Positions 40,222-48,598 of a DNA stretch of 64,000 nucleotides are shown here, piece after piece. The notes below the pieces were generated by a model. That model searched no databases. It was not told where the DNA came from and was given only the letters and a program-made list of their open reading frames with translations. The stretch comes from Deinococcus sp. Marseille-Q6407. GTDB lineage: Bacteria; Deinococcota; Deinococci; Deinococcales; Deinococcaceae. A program made the translations under genes and the position numbers. Positions within the stretch are counted from its first letter, which is position 1; every line of letters starts with the position of its first letter. The DNA lies in assembly GCF_946848805.1 (NCBI RefSeq), contig NZ_CAMPFU010000003.1, positions 62,001 through 126,000 on the forward strand, in the 5' to 3' direction.

Positions 40222-40845
40222 TTACAGCACGCGGCGGGCGCCGACGTAGCGGCTGGCCCAGTAGCGGTTGCCGAACATCGGCTCGACCATGGAGCGGCCA
40301 TAGTAGGAGTTGGCGTTGGCCATCTGATCGTTGCCCAGGTAGACGCCCACGTGGCTCACGCCGCGGCCCATGGTGTTGAAGAACACCAGGTCGCCGGCGC
40401 GCAGGCTGCGGCTGCTCACCGAGTAGCCGGTGCGCCACTGGCCGCCGGTGGTGCGGGGAATGCTGATCCCCATGTTGCGGAAGACCAGCTGGGTGTAGCC
40501 GGAGCAGTCCACGGTGCCGCGGCCGGTTCCGCCCATGCGGTAGGGAATCCCCAGGTAGCGGGAAGCGGCGGTGCGCACGGTGGCGCCGCCGGAGCCGGCC
40601 GGGGTGATCACGGGGCCGGCGAACTGGGCCGGGGCATTCTGGCTTTCCACTTCCAGGCCGTAGCCGGGCAGAGTATCGGCTTCCGGGGACAGGTCGGTGG
40701 ACTGCGTCAGCTGGGCGCTCACGCCATGGGCTTCGGCGGCCGCGGCCAAGGAACCGTTTTCCGCCTGAGCGGTCAAAGCTCCGGCAGAAACGGTGCAGGC
40801 CAGTGCGGCGGCGGTCGAGAGCATCAGGGTGCGAAGTGCTTTCAT
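40222..40845 (-). CDS. NlpC/P60 (C40) cell-wall peptidase
   Basis: This 207-residue secreted protein is predicted to cut peptidoglycan stem peptides. It has a signal peptide ([18 protein letters not shown]), a linker of about 60 residues, and the NlpC/P60 domain. The catalytic Cys is C114 in [18 protein letters not shown]. His165 is in [20 protein letters not shown], and the polar third residue lies shortly after. The LRAGDLVFF motif between them is typical. The ATG at 40843-40845 is preferred to the in-frame TTG one codon earlier. TACACT lies 9 bases before the ATG. A 360-base, less GC-rich region upstream carries repeated CATAGAGCC motifs that could serve as regulator sites. Confidence 0.92.
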   Translation of the reverse strand: MKALRTLMLSTAAALACTVSAGALTAQAENGSLAAAAEAHGVSAQLTQSTDLSPEADTLPGYGLEVESQNAPAQFAGPVITPAGSGGATVRTAASRYLGIPYRMGGTGRGTVDCSGYTQLVFRNMGISIPRTTGGQWRTGYSVSSRSLRAGDLVFFNTMGRGVSHVGVYLGNDQMANANSYYGRSMVEPMFGNRYWASRYVGARRVL

Positions 40846-40848
40846 CAA

Positions 40849-41210
40849 GTAACGAGTGTACGTGCCGGGCTTTTATCCGGCCTTAATAGTTTGGGGAACT
40901 GGGCCATTCTATGCACCTATACGGGCTCTATGCGTTTTAGGTAACCCTAAATATTGGTCTCAAATAGAGAAACCGTCAGGATTCTCATAGAGCCCCTCAT
41001 TTCCACACAAAAGCTGCGCGAGCGTCCTGCACGGCTAGAAACGGGTCTCTTCATTTCAGCAGTTCATAGAGCCTTCAGATTTTCATCTGGCCTTTGAAGA
41101 TCAAGAGGGCCGCTTTTCCCCCAAAACGGCCTGACCCGTGCCGGTCGGCGTCAGTGCCCAGAGGAAACAGGCAGGCTTCACAAAGCCGCTTGTTATTCAC
41201 ATAATTATGC
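40849..41210. other. Intergenic region with repeated CATAGAGCC motifs and two promoters
   Basis: This 362-base gap between divergent genes is visibly less GC-rich than the rest. GGGCTCTATG (40923-40932) and CATAGAGCCC (40986-40995) form a perfect 10-bp inverted repeat 53 bp apart. A further CATAGAGCC lies at 41065-41073. No protein-coding frame is convincing. The right end holds the EamA promoter; the left end holds the NlpC/P60 promoter. Confidence 0.6.
41177..41205 (+). promoter_or_regulatory. Promoter of the EamA gene with an RDRM-like palindrome between -35 and -10
   Basis: TTCACA (41177-41182) and CATAAT (41200-41205) are spaced by 17 bp. The ATG follows 5 bases later, so the mRNA is probably leaderless. 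The 17-mer GCTTGTTATTCACATAA (41188-41204) matches the Deinococcus radiation/desiccation response motif, recalled as TTATGTYATTGACATAA, at 13 of 17 positions. The left half is poor, so control by DdrO is only a possibility. Confidence 0.5.
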
Positions 41211-42182
41211 ATGTCTCTTTTCACCCGGCCGCGTGCTCCGCTTCCGGCCAGTCTGCTGATCGTGCTGGCCGCCTGTCTCTGGGGTCTGCTGGGTATTTTC
41301 GGCAAGTATGCACAGCAGGCCGGGGTCGCGCCGCTGGAGGTGGCTTTCTGGCGAGCGGCGCTGGGCGGGGGCCTGTTCGGATTACAGGCAGCAGCCTCCC
41401 GGCAGGCTTTGCCGCGCAGCCTTGATCTGCTCTGGACGGCACTTTTCGGGGTGCTGAGAGTCAGCCTCTTTTACGGGGCCTACCAGCTGGCGGTGCAGGC
41501 GGCCGGTGCCAGCCTGGCCAGCGTGCTGCTCTATACGGCGCCGGCGTTCGTGGCGCTGTGGGGTGCCCTGCTGCTGCGCGAGCCCACCGGCCTGCGCGAA
41601 CTGGGTGCCGTGGCGCTGACCCTGGGCGGCATTGCCCTGATTTCACTGGGCGGGGGTGAAAATATTCAGGTGACGCCCGCCGCCCTGATCTGGGGGCTGC
41701 TGAGCGGCTTCAGCTACAGCCTCTATTACCCGTATGGCAAGCTGTTTTTTAACCGCTACCCGCCGGCGGTGCTGTATGCGGTCGCCCTGCCGGTAGGTGC
41801 CCTGTGCCTGCTGCCGCTGACCAGCTTCACCGGCAAGTCGCCGGAGGCGTGGCTGGCCATCGGCGCCACCGCGCTGCTGTCCACCTATCTGGCCTATCTG
41901 CTGTACAGCGCCGGATTACAGCGGCTGGGAGCCACCCAGGCCAGCGTACTGGCCAGCCTGGAGCCAGTGGTGGCCGGGCTGCTGGCCCTGGCCCTGTTCG
42001 GCGAGCGCCCGGGGCTGCTTTCGCTGCTGGGCGCCGGGCTGGTGCTGGTGGCCGCGCTGCTGTTCTCGCTGCCCAGCCGGGCGGGACGCGCGCCGGCTAC
42101 GCCCTCCCGCGCTCTGGGCCAGGAAGGGTCAGCCGGTCCCGGGGAGCCAGGTTCAAGTCAGGCGGCGCCGAACGCCGAGTAA
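41211..42182 (+). CDS. EamA/DMT-family transporter
   Basis: This is a 323-residue inner-membrane protein with ten predicted helices in two EamA repeats. Repeat one runs from [20 protein letters not shown] to [15 protein letters not shown]. Repeat two starts at [20 protein letters not shown] and ends [20 protein letters not shown] with [17 protein letters not shown]. These are the hallmarks of the drug/metabolite transporter superfamily. The substrate is unknown (metabolite or amino-acid export is common). The C-terminal 35 residues are polar and disordered. The ATG at 41211 is supported by the -10 box 5 bases upstream. A partial radiation-response motif overlaps the promoter. Confidence 0.9.
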   Translation: MSLFTRPRAPLPASLLIVLAACLWGLLGIFGKYAQQAGVAPLEVAFWRAALGGGLFGLQAAASRQALPRSLDLLWTALFGVLRVSLFYGAYQLAVQAAGASLASVLLYTAPAFVALWGALLLREPTGLRELGAVALTLGGIALISLGGGENIQVTPAALIWGLLSGFSYSLYYPYGKLFFNRYPPAVLYAVALPVGALCLLPLTSFTGKSPEAWLAIGATALLSTYLAYLLYSAGLQRLGATQASVLASLEPVVAGLLALALFGERPGLLSLLGAGLVLVAALLFSLPSRAGRAPATPSRALGQEGSAGPGEPGSSQAAPNAE

Positions 42183-42202
42183 CTGGCGCCGCGCCGCAAC
42201 TC

Positions 42203-42895
42203 TCAGCCGCTGCGGGTCTGGTCGTCGGCCTTGGAGCTGCTGGAAGAATCCGGCAGTTCCCAGACCAGCCGCTGGCCATCGCGCAGCGCCCCGGACAGCA
42301 GCAATTCCAGGCGGTCCTGCCAGTCGCGCCGCACCTCTTCACGGGTGCGGTGGTGGCCTTGGAGCAGCGCCAGCAGGCAGGAATCCACCAGCAGATCGCT
42401 CAGCACCTGCACGTCCACTTCCTCGCGCAGTTCGCCGCGCTGCTGCATGGACAGCAGCACCGGCTTGACCAGTTCGCTGAGGCTGGTGTGCGGCCCGGCC
42501 AGCTCGGCGGCGGTCAGCTGGGCCTGGTCACCCGACCGGCCGCGTGCGCCCAGCGCCGCCGAGGCCACCGCCCCGACCAGGTGGTGATAGCGCACACCCA
42601 GGTCGGCCATCCGGGCCGTCACCGCCTGCCAGATCAGCTGCGGCGACTTGCCCTCGGCCAGGCGGCGCTGCGCTGCTTGCCGGGTTTCTTCCACCGTTTC
42701 CTCGAAGTGGGCCAGCAGCATATGCAGCTTGCTGGGAAAATAACGGTAAAGGTTGGTGCGGCTGACATAGGCGGCCCGGGCGATATCGGCCGCGCTGATG
42801 GCTTCCAGGCCCGAGCGGGCAAACAGCTCGAAAGCCGCCCGCGCGATGCGGCGGCGGCGCTGGGTATCCTGTTCCTGGCGGTCCACTTTGGTCAT
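42203..42895 (-). CDS. TetR/AcrR-family transcriptional regulator
   Basis: This 230-residue protein has an N-terminal TetR DNA-binding domain. Helices are in RRRRIARAAFELFARSGLEA, then the helix-turn-helix ISAADIARAAYVSRTNLYRY FPSK at residues 34-57. The C-terminal ligand domain (residues 75-215) is helical with no diagnostic motif. The last 15 residues are Ser/Asp-rich. The ATG at 42893-42895 directly precedes the conserved domain; earlier in-frame starts add a hydrophobic stretch that does not fit the family. The target is unknown. It converges with the EamA gene (20-base gap) and may or may not control it. Confidence 0.9.
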   Translation of the reverse strand: MTKVDRQEQDTQRRRRIARAAFELFARSGLEAISAADIARAAYVSRTNLYRYFPSKLHMLLAHFEETVEETRQAAQRRLAEGKSPQLIWQAVTARMADLGVRYHHLVGAVASAALGARGRSGDQAQLTAAELAGPHTSLSELVKPVLLSMQQRGELREEVDVQVLSDLLVDSCLLALLQGHHRTREEVRRDWQDRLELLLSGALRDGQRLVWELPDSSSSSKADDQTRSG

Positions 42896-43144
42896 GAGTA
42901 AAAGCCCCCCGGGCAGGCCAGAAAAAGTTAGGAGAACAGTACCGGTCTGGGTCTGCGGAGCACCAACTCCCAGCATAGCTCATGCCCTGTTCGGCCACGG
43001 TAAGCCCGGGCGCTGACGCGGGGCTGACACTCCGGCTAGGGTGAGGGCACAGAGACAATTCAGCTGCCTTTGTTGCTCCGTCTCTGGGCCCGCACCGACG
43101 CTGGGCCGGAACCGCTGCAGCTGAACGGAAAGAGGTGAAGTCTA

Positions 43145-43705
43145 GTGAACATTGCTCAGCTCTCTGGCCGCGGCGTGGAAATCACCGACCCCCTGCGCGA
43201 ATACGTGGACGAAAAGCTCTCGCGTCTCGACCGCTTTCACGATCAGATCACCAGCGCCCGCGTGACGCTGACGGTGCGCGACGTGAAGAACGCCGCCCGG
43301 CGCAACCGGGTCGAGGTGCAGATCAACGTGCCAAACGGCATTATTCGCGCCGAGGAGAGCAACGCCGACATGTACGCCGCGATTGACAAGGCCAGTGACG
43401 TGCTGGAACGCCAGCTGCGCAAGTTCAAGACCAAGTTCCTGAAGCAGCGCCACGAGGCGCAGCCACAGCCGGAGCCCGGCCCCGCCGAGCAGGCCGCGCA
43501 GCTGGGCGAGGAAGACGGAGAAGTCCAGCCCGAAATCGTGCGCCAGAAGCGCTTTGAGCTGCGCCCGATGACCCCGCAGGACGCCGTCTTTCAGATGGAA
43601 GCGCTGGGGCACGACTTTTACGTGTTCAAGAACATGGGCACCGACAGCTGCGGCGTGGTCTACCGCCGCAAGGACGGCCACTACGGGCTGATTGAGCCCA
43701 AGTAA
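43145..43705 (+). CDS. hpf: Ribosome hibernation-promoting factor, long form
   Basis: Long HPF pairs 70S ribosomes into inactive 100S dimers in stationary phase or stress. The 186-residue product has the N-terminal S30AE domain: MNIAQLSGRGVEITDPLREY, DEKLSRLDRFHDQITSARVT and VPNGIIRAEESNADMYAAID KASD. After a Gln/Glu/Pro linker, the C-terminal dimerisation domain reads IVRQKRFELRPMTPQDAVFQ MEALGHDFYVF with YRRKDGHYGLIEPK. The start is GTG 43145, preceded by a good Shine-Dalgarno sequence (GAGGTGA, 43133-43139). The leader upstream is over 90 bases if the TAGGGT near 43035 is its -10 box, unlike the leaderless genes here. Confidence 0.95.
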   Translation: MNIAQLSGRGVEITDPLREYVDEKLSRLDRFHDQITSARVTLTVRDVKNAARRNRVEVQINVPNGIIRAEESNADMYAAIDKASDVLERQLRKFKTKFLKQRHEAQPQPEPGPAEQAAQLGEEDGEVQPEIVRQKRFELRPMTPQDAVFQMEALGHDFYVFKNMGTDSCGVVYRRKDGHYGLIEPK

Positions 43706-43816
43706 TGTCCAACCAGGGGTAAAAAGCAGGGCGGCCGCCGGGATTCCCGATGGACGCCTTCTTTTCTCTATATATAAGGTCAGCCGCAGCGCCCGTGAAC
43801 GGCGCCGGGCCGGGCT

Positions 43817-45646
43817 TTACATCGCCGCCGGAACTTCGATGCCGATCAGGTCCAGGGTTTCCTCGAAGGCGCGGCGCACCCGGGCCACCAGGGCCAGCCG
43901 GGCTTCGCGCAGGCCCGCAGGCGACTGCAGCACATTGGTGGCGGGCTTGCCGGCCTTGTCCTTGGCGTTGTACCAGGAATTGAAGGTGGTGGCCAGGTCC
44001 AGCGCGTACTGCGCCACCACGTGCGGCGAGTGGATCCGGGTGGCTTGCTCCACCACTTCCGGCAGGCGGGCCACCGCCTTGGCCAGCGCCAGGTCAATCT
44101 CCGGCAGGGCGGCCCAGTCGGCGCCGGTGCCATCAACAGCGTGGCCTTCGTCCCCAGCTTTGCGTAGGATGTTGCCGGCCCGCACGGCCGCGTACTGCAC
44201 ATAAGGCGCGGTGTCGCCGGTCAGGGCCAGCGCGGAGTCCCAGCGGAAGTCGATCTGCCGGGTCGGTTCGGCCTTGAGCATCGCAAAGCGGATCGCCCCG
44301 ATGCCGATGCGGCGGGCAATCTCGGCGGCGTCCTCACGGGCGGCCAGCTCGGGGTTGATCTCCTGCAGCAGCTTCAGCGAACGCTGAACCGCCTCGTCCA
44401 TCACCTCGTCGGCCGCCACCGCAATGCCCTTGCGCCCGCTGATGGTCTGGCCTTCCAGCGTCACGAAGGCATAGGACAGGTGAACCGAGCGGTCCTTTTT
44501 CTCGTCCTCGCCGGCCACGCCCAGCGCCGAGCGCACCACCGTTTGCGGGTGGTTCTGGCGCGAGTCGATCACGTTGATGACCTCCTGCGCGTGCCCGAAA
44601 CGCCGGTCCGTATCGGGTTCGCCGTCGGGGGCGCTGGTCCAGACCGTCTTGCCTTCGGGGTCAGTGGTAAAGGGCTTAAATTTCATGCCTTCAAACAGCC
44701 CGAACTTCCAGAACTGGTAGCCGATGTCCTTGGCGGCGTACATGGCGGTGCCGTCGCTGCGCAGCAGCACCACATTGGGTTCTTCCAGGCCCGGCATGAA
44801 CTCGGAGACGTCCATCACGAACGCGCCGGCATATTTGCCTTCGGCCGGGCGCGAGGTGTAGCGGCTGCCTTCGAGAATATTCATGGCCTTGCTCAGAAAG
44901 CCGCTGCCCACCACGTCGGATTCCCAGTTCAGCAGGTCGTAGCGGGCACCCAGCCGGAAACAGGTTTCCAGGTGCGCCTGCACGATTTTCTCAATCTCGG
45001 CGCGCAGTTCGCCGGCTTCCAGGCGGTGCATCACCGCGCGGATGCCTTCTTCCTGCTCGGCCTTGGCGGGGTCGGCGTTCAGGCGCACATAGCCCTTGCC
45101 CATCCAGTGGTCGTACTTCTCTTGGCCGTCCCACTCCAGGTGGTAAAAGTCGCGCGCGAACAGCGACTCGGCCGCCTGCCGGCCGGTATCGTCAATGTAG
45201 TTCTGGACTTCCACGGTATGCCCGGCCGCCCGCATGATGCGCGCCAGCGAATCGCCCAGCACCACGTTGCGCAGGTGCCCCACGTGCAGTTCCTTATTGG
45301 GGTTGACCGAGGTGTGCTCGATCACCACCTTGCCTTCCTGCTGCGGCAGCGGCGTGGGCTTCTCCACGATGTCACGCACGAAGTCGGCCACGTCCACAAA
45401 GAAGTTCAGAAAGGGGCCGGCGGCTTCCACGCGGGCGATACCGGCCGGCAGCTGGATGCTGCGGGCCAGTTCCTGCGCCACCTCGGCGGGGTTGCGGCCC
45501 AGCGTCTTGGCCATCTGGAAGGCGGCCGGGGTGCCGTAATCACCCTTCTTGCCGGCCGGCGTTTCCTGAATGGCGGGGTCCAGTTCCGCGCCCAGCGCCT
45601 GGGCGGCCTGCTGAACGGCTTGCTTGAGCTGCGCCTTGAGTTCCAT
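43817..45646 (-). CDS. argS: Arginyl-tRNA synthetase
   Basis: This class I enzyme charges tRNA-Arg. The 609-residue product has an N-terminal Add-1-like domain and the HIGH-type motif HVGH at residues 121-124 in NKELHVGHLRNVVLGDSLAR. It continues with VQNYIDDTGRQAAESLF and GRKGIAVAADEVMDEAV at the KMSKS position, where ArgRS enzymes are degenerate. The DALR anticodon-binding domain at the C-terminus includes PHVVAQYALDLATTFNSWYN and ends TLDLIGIEVPAAM. TATTCT (reverse strand, 45652-45657) lies 5 bases before the ATG, consistent with a leaderless mRNA. The length is normal and there are no defects. Confidence 0.97.
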   Translation of the reverse strand: MELKAQLKQAVQQAAQALGAELDPAIQETPAGKKGDYGTPAAFQMAKTLGRNPAEVAQELARSIQLPAGIARVEAAGPFLNFFVDVADFVRDIVEKPTPLPQQEGKVVIEHTSVNPNKELHVGHLRNVVLGDSLARIMRAAGHTVEVQNYIDDTGRQAAESLFARDFYHLEWDGQEKYDHWMGKGYVRLNADPAKAEQEEGIRAVMHRLEAGELRAEIEKIVQAHLETCFRLGARYDLLNWESDVVGSGFLSKAMNILEGSRYTSRPAEGKYAGAFVMDVSEFMPGLEEPNVVLLRSDGTAMYAAKDIGYQFWKFGLFEGMKFKPFTTDPEGKTVWTSAPDGEPDTDRRFGHAQEVINVIDSRQNHPQTVVRSALGVAGEDEKKDRSVHLSYAFVTLEGQTISGRKGIAVAADEVMDEAVQRSLKLLQEINPELAAREDAAEIARRIGIGAIRFAMLKAEPTRQIDFRWDSALALTGDTAPYVQYAAVRAGNILRKAGDEGHAVDGTGADWAALPEIDLALAKAVARLPEVVEQATRIHSPHVVAQYALDLATTFNSWYNAKDKAGKPATNVLQSPAGLREARLALVARVRRAFEETLDLIGIEVPAAM

Positions 45647-45775
45647 AACTCAGAATAGTAGCGCGGGGAGGCACAGAAAAAGCGGCGGGGCCAGTGGGGG
45701 CACAGTCTCCCCCGGCCCCTGCCGCTCACCTTCCGTCGCACCGCTCAGCGGCATTTGCCCAACGGCGGCCGGCGG

Positions 45776-46281
45776 TTACAGCGCCACGCTGACCGTCACG
45801 GTCTGCCGGCCGCCGCGCACCTCGCAGGTCACCAGCGGGTCGTTAAAACCGCGCTGCGAGATGACGCGGGGGACGTGGCCGAAGTCGGGCCCCCATTCCA
45901 GCAGCCACGCACCTGCGCCGCCGTGATGGCCCGCCCGGCACCGGCCGAGGCCAGCTTGGCGGCATTCACGGCACCGTAGCCGGAGTTGCCCCGGTCATAG
46001 CGCAGCCGCACGGTCTGGCCATGTCCCGGGCGGCCCGGTAGATGCAGCCGCGTCTCTTCCAGCCGCTGGCCCTGCGGCAGTACATAGGTGGACACGTTTA
46101 GCGGGTTACCGGGACCACTGCTGTCTATTCGGCTGCCCAGCAGGCGGCAGCCCAGCTCACGGCACACCGGCGCCGCAGCGAGAGAAGTGGTGGTGCCTAC
46201 CACGGCCGGCGCCGCCTGCGCTCCAGCAAATGCAGCACCGCCCAGCGCGGTCAGGAACGTCAGAAAAGACACTTTGTTCAT
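45776..46281 (-). pseudogene. Small secreted protein broken by one frameshift
   Basis: The first frame starts MNKVSFLTFLTALGGAAFAG (a signal peptide) and runs through VCRELGCRLLGSRI and LEETRLHLPGRPGHGQTVRL to AITAAQ. It then derails and ends at 45829. A second frame gives AWLLEWGPDFGHVPRVISQR and GFNDPLVTCEVRGGRQTVTV, closing at 45776. One missing G around 45911-45916 joins them into a protein of about 168 residues. No family is recognised; two Cys near residues 40-45 may pair. TACTCT lies 7 bases before the ATG, and two copies of CAGCATCAGCC lie upstream. It may be a sequencing error. Confidence 0.68.
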
Positions 46282-46297
46282 GTCACGCAGAGTAAAA

Positions 46298-46329
46298 TGC
46301 TGGGCTGATGCTGGGCTGATGCTGGGCTA
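46298..46329. repeat. Nearly three tandem copies of an 11-bp unit in a promoter
   Basis: The unit TGCTGGGCTGA is repeated at 46298, 46309 and 46320 (last copy 10 bases). On the coding strand of the gene starting at 46281 these read as overlapping CAGCATCAGCC boxes. The nearest ends 8 bp before the -10 box (46289-46294), so the repeats cover the -35 region. Confidence 0.75.
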
Positions 46330-46424
46330 AGCCGTCCTTCATGAAATGGCTGGCCCAGCCCAAGAGCGGACAGACTTGCTCGGCGCACCGCGCACCATAC
46401 ACCAGCAGGGCCAGAGTGTCCGGT

Positions 46425-46925
46425 TTACCAGACGGTGACACGCACCGGCTCGGCAGGGAGCTTCACATTACCGTCAGCCGCATTGCCGCTGAACCAGCTC
46501 TCAATCAGATAGTCGCCGGCCGGGAGGTCCAGGCTGCGCTCCAGGTGCAGCGAGCCGCCGGCCGGCACCTCCTTGATCAGCATGTCCTGAGCGCACATCG
46601 TGGCATTACCGCTGCGGGCGGGCGGATAAACCACGCTGCGGCTTCCGGCTTCCAATACGCGGACCAGCGGCGCCGCCACGCATTCCTGGCGGTTGTCGCG
46701 CGGCGCACTCAGCGTTTGGCTCTGGTCCGAAGCGTTGGCAATGGACAGGGTCAGCCGCACCGGGCCGCTGGTGTAGCGAGGGGCCGAAGCGTGGGCCGAC
46801 AGCCCAGCCGGCACCTGAGCGACCGTCTTTTGCGGTGTAGGCAATGGGGCACTGACGGACGACTGAGCAAATGCAGCGCCGCCCAGAGTGGCAGCCATCA
46901 GAAGCAGGGGAAGCAAGTTTTTCAT
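46425..46925 (-). CDS. Secreted BsuPI-like protein, paralogue A
   Basis: This 166-residue product has a signal peptide (MKNLLPLLLMAATLGGAAFA) and one beta-sandwich domain resembling BsuPI proteinase-inhibitor domains. Typical features are LTLSIANASDQSQTLSAPRD, VRVLEAGSRSVVYP and LDLPAGDYLIESWFSG near the end. A conserved pair of cysteines (in RQECVAAPL and MCAQDM) probably forms a disulfide. The BsuPI link is by eye. The neighbour at 47007-47459 is clearly homologous, sharing the APRDxRQxCxAAPLVRVLE core. TATGCT lies 7 bases before the ATG, and CAGCATCAGCC is 8 bp further upstream, as in the gene at 45776-46281. Confidence 0.75.
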   Translation of the reverse strand: MKNLLPLLLMAATLGGAAFAQSSVSAPLPTPQKTVAQVPAGLSAHASAPRYTSGPVRLTLSIANASDQSQTLSAPRDNRQECVAAPLVRVLEAGSRSVVYPPARSGNATMCAQDMLIKEVPAGGSLHLERSLDLPAGDYLIESWFSGNAADGNVKLPAEPVRVTVW

Positions 46926-46932
46926 CCTTTAC

Positions 46933-46957
46933 AGCATAAAAGACCCGGCTGATGCTG
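46933..46957 (-). promoter_or_regulatory. Leaderless promoter with CAGCATCAGCC box
   Basis: On the coding strand CAGCATCAGCC (46947-46957) is followed by 8 bp and then TATGCT (46933-46938), 7 bases before the ATG. The same box, spacing and leaderless layout occur in front of the gene at 45776-46281 (box 46303-46313), which suggests a shared factor or an extended -35-type element. Confidence 0.6.
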
Positions 46958-47006
46958 ACCTGAACGGCCCTTGATGAAACAGTCGCCTTGGCCCGGGCAG
47001 TTCAGC

Positions 47007-47459
47007 TCAGCGTACCGTCACGCGCACCGGCTGGGCCGGCACCTTCTGACCGCCGCCGGTGTGCCAGCCTTCCACCATGTACTCGCCGGCCGGCAGGTTC
47101 AGTGTGCGGGTGTAGACCACGCTGCCGCCCGCCGCGACCGTGCGAATATCCAGGTCCTGCGCGCACAGCAGCGGCTCGGCGTCAGGGGCCGGATACACCA
47201 CCCGGCGGGTGCCCACTTCCAGCACCCGCACCAGCGGCGCGGCGGCACAGTTCTGGCGGCTGTCACGTGGGGCGGCCAGGAACAGGTCTTTGCCGCCGAC
47301 GTTGTACACGGTCAGGGTCAGCGGCAGCTCGCCGCTCACACTGCGCGGAGCGCTCAACTCAGCACTCCAGCTCGGCACGGGGGCCAACTTGGAAGGTATC
47401 TGGGCCGAGGCCAAGCTGCTCAGCACGGCGGCGGTCAGGGCCAGCATCGAGCGTTTCAT
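47007..47459 (-). CDS. Secreted BsuPI-like protein, paralogue B
   Basis: This 150-residue product has a signal peptide (MLALTAAVLSSLASAQ) and the same domain as the preceding paralogue: LTLTVYNVGGKDLFLAAPRD, SRQNCAAAPLVRVLEVGTRR VVYP, LLCAQDLDIRT, and NLPAGEYMVEGWHTGGGQKV. Both proteins end PVRVTV, with Cys-Cys spacing preserved. The function is unknown; an extracellular protein-binding or inhibitor role would follow from the BsuPI resemblance. TACGCT lies 7 bases before the ATG, but the CAGCATCAGCC box of its neighbour is absent, so the pair probably differs in regulation. It is a likely tandem duplicate. Confidence 0.75.
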   Translation of the reverse strand: MKRSMLALTAAVLSSLASAQIPSKLAPVPSWSAELSAPRSVSGELPLTLTVYNVGGKDLFLAAPRDSRQNCAAAPLVRVLEVGTRRVVYPAPDAEPLLCAQDLDIRTVAAGGSVVYTRTLNLPAGEYMVEGWHTGGGQKVPAQPVRVTVR

Positions 47460-47529
47460 GCCCTGTAGCGTATCTCAGCCGGATGGCGGCCGGCCGAACT
47501 GCCTCCGGGCACTCGCTTCAGCTTCAGCT

Positions 47530-48264
47530 TCAGCCCACCGCCTCGGCCCCGGCGTCCAGGTCCAGCAGCAGCCGGGGCCGGAAGTTCAGGGCGTCGGCGG
47601 CCACCAGGCAAGCTGGAATGCCGCCCACCTGTCCCACTGTCCGCTCCTGCGGAATGCCGTGCAGGTGCCCGAAAATGATCTGGTCGGCGCCGGATTCGGC
47701 CAGCAGCGGGGTCAGCACGTTGGGTTGGAAGGGCGGACTGGCCGGCGGGTAGTGCAGCATCACGATCAGGCGGTCGCCGGGCTGCTGAAGTCGGTGCGCC
47801 GCTACCAGACTCAGGCGCAGGCGCTCGGCCTCGCGGCTGAGAATCTTTTCGTCCTGGCTGTCCAGCGGGTTGTGCCCCGGCGTGTCCCAGCCACGGGTGC
47901 CGCACACCACCACCCCGGCCCCCGGCGGCCCGAAGCGCAGGGCGTCGTTCTGGACGGCGTACATGCCCTGCGGCAGCCGCGAGCGCAGCTTGGACACGCT
48001 GGACCACCAGTAGTCGTGGTTGCCGCGCAGCAGCACCTTTTCGCCGGGCAGCTCGGCCACCCGCTGCAGGTCCACGAGCGCGTCGTCCAGGGTCATGGCC
48101 CACGACAGGTCACCGGGCAGCAGCACCAGGTCATCTCCGCGCACCAGCGCAGGCCAGTGCTCGAAAATGGCGTCCGGGTGCCCCGCCCAGTTCGGGCCGA
48201 AAATCGTCATCGGTTTGGGGTTCACCGCGGACAGGTGAAGATCGGCCAGGGCAAACACGCGCAC
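47530..48264 (-). CDS. Calcineurin-like metallophosphoesterase
   Basis: This 244-residue enzyme has the five metal-binding blocks: ALADLHLS (D-x-H), [10 protein letters not shown] (G-D), [10 protein letters not shown] (G-N-H-D), LIVMLHYPP (H) and IIFGHLHG (G-H-x-H). The substrate may be a phosphodiester or nucleotide and is unknown. The best start is GTG 48262-48264, giving [18 protein letters not shown], because TATGCT (48272-48277, reverse strand) lies 7 bases upstream. The ATG four codons earlier overlaps that -10 box and is unlikely. It shares a short divergent region with the small acidic gene on the other strand. Confidence 0.9.
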   Translation of the reverse strand: MRVFALADLHLSAVNPKPMTIFGPNWAGHPDAIFEHWPALVRGDDLVLLPGDLSWAMTLDDALVDLQRVAELPGEKVLLRGNHDYWWSSVSKLRSRLPQGMYAVQNDALRFGPPGAGVVVCGTRGWDTPGHNPLDSQDEKILSREAERLRLSLVAAHRLQQPGDRLIVMLHYPPASPPFQPNVLTPLLAESGADQIIFGHLHGIPQERTVGQVGGIPACLVAADALNFRPRLLLDLDAGAEAVG

Positions 48265-48358
48265 GGCACCCAGCATATAGGTTGCGCCGCCCCAAAGCTT
48301 CAGACCGCTTTAGTTTGCCCGCATCCGGGCGGCCGGGCGCGTACCTTAGGGTGAACGC

Positions 48359-48562
48359 ATGACCGGACATACCAGCGACGAAGTGATCCGCCCCGACGAT
48401 GTGGAACCCCGCGACCCCGCAGGCAGCCAGGTGGGCTACCCCGAGCGCGACAGCGGCGTGGTGCAGGACGGCCCCGGCACCCGCGACCGCGGCGTGGACG
48501 GCACCGGCATGATGAACGAGGAAGGTGACCTCAAAGAACGCGTGGAATCGCTGATCGACTGA
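48359..48562 (+). CDS. Small acidic hypothetical protein
   Basis: This 67-residue product, starting MTGHTSDEVIRPDDVEPRDP, is rich in Asp, Glu, Gly and Arg and has no hydrophobic core. It is therefore probably disordered. Its C-terminus (MMNEEGDLKERVESLID) could form one helix. I know no family. The reading frame is supported by TAGGGT (48347-48352), 6 bases before the ATG, the same leaderless layout as its neighbours. It stands alone between a divergent phosphoesterase gene and the convergent phoU. Its function is unknown; small acidic disordered proteins are common in stress-tolerant bacteria, but that is only an association. Confidence 0.6.
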   Translation: MTGHTSDEVIRPDDVEPRDPAGSQVGYPERDSGVVQDGPGTRDRGVDGTGMMNEEGDLKERVESLID

Positions 48563-48598
48563 GCCGTCTCAGGCCAGCAACCTACCAGCGGCGCGGCC

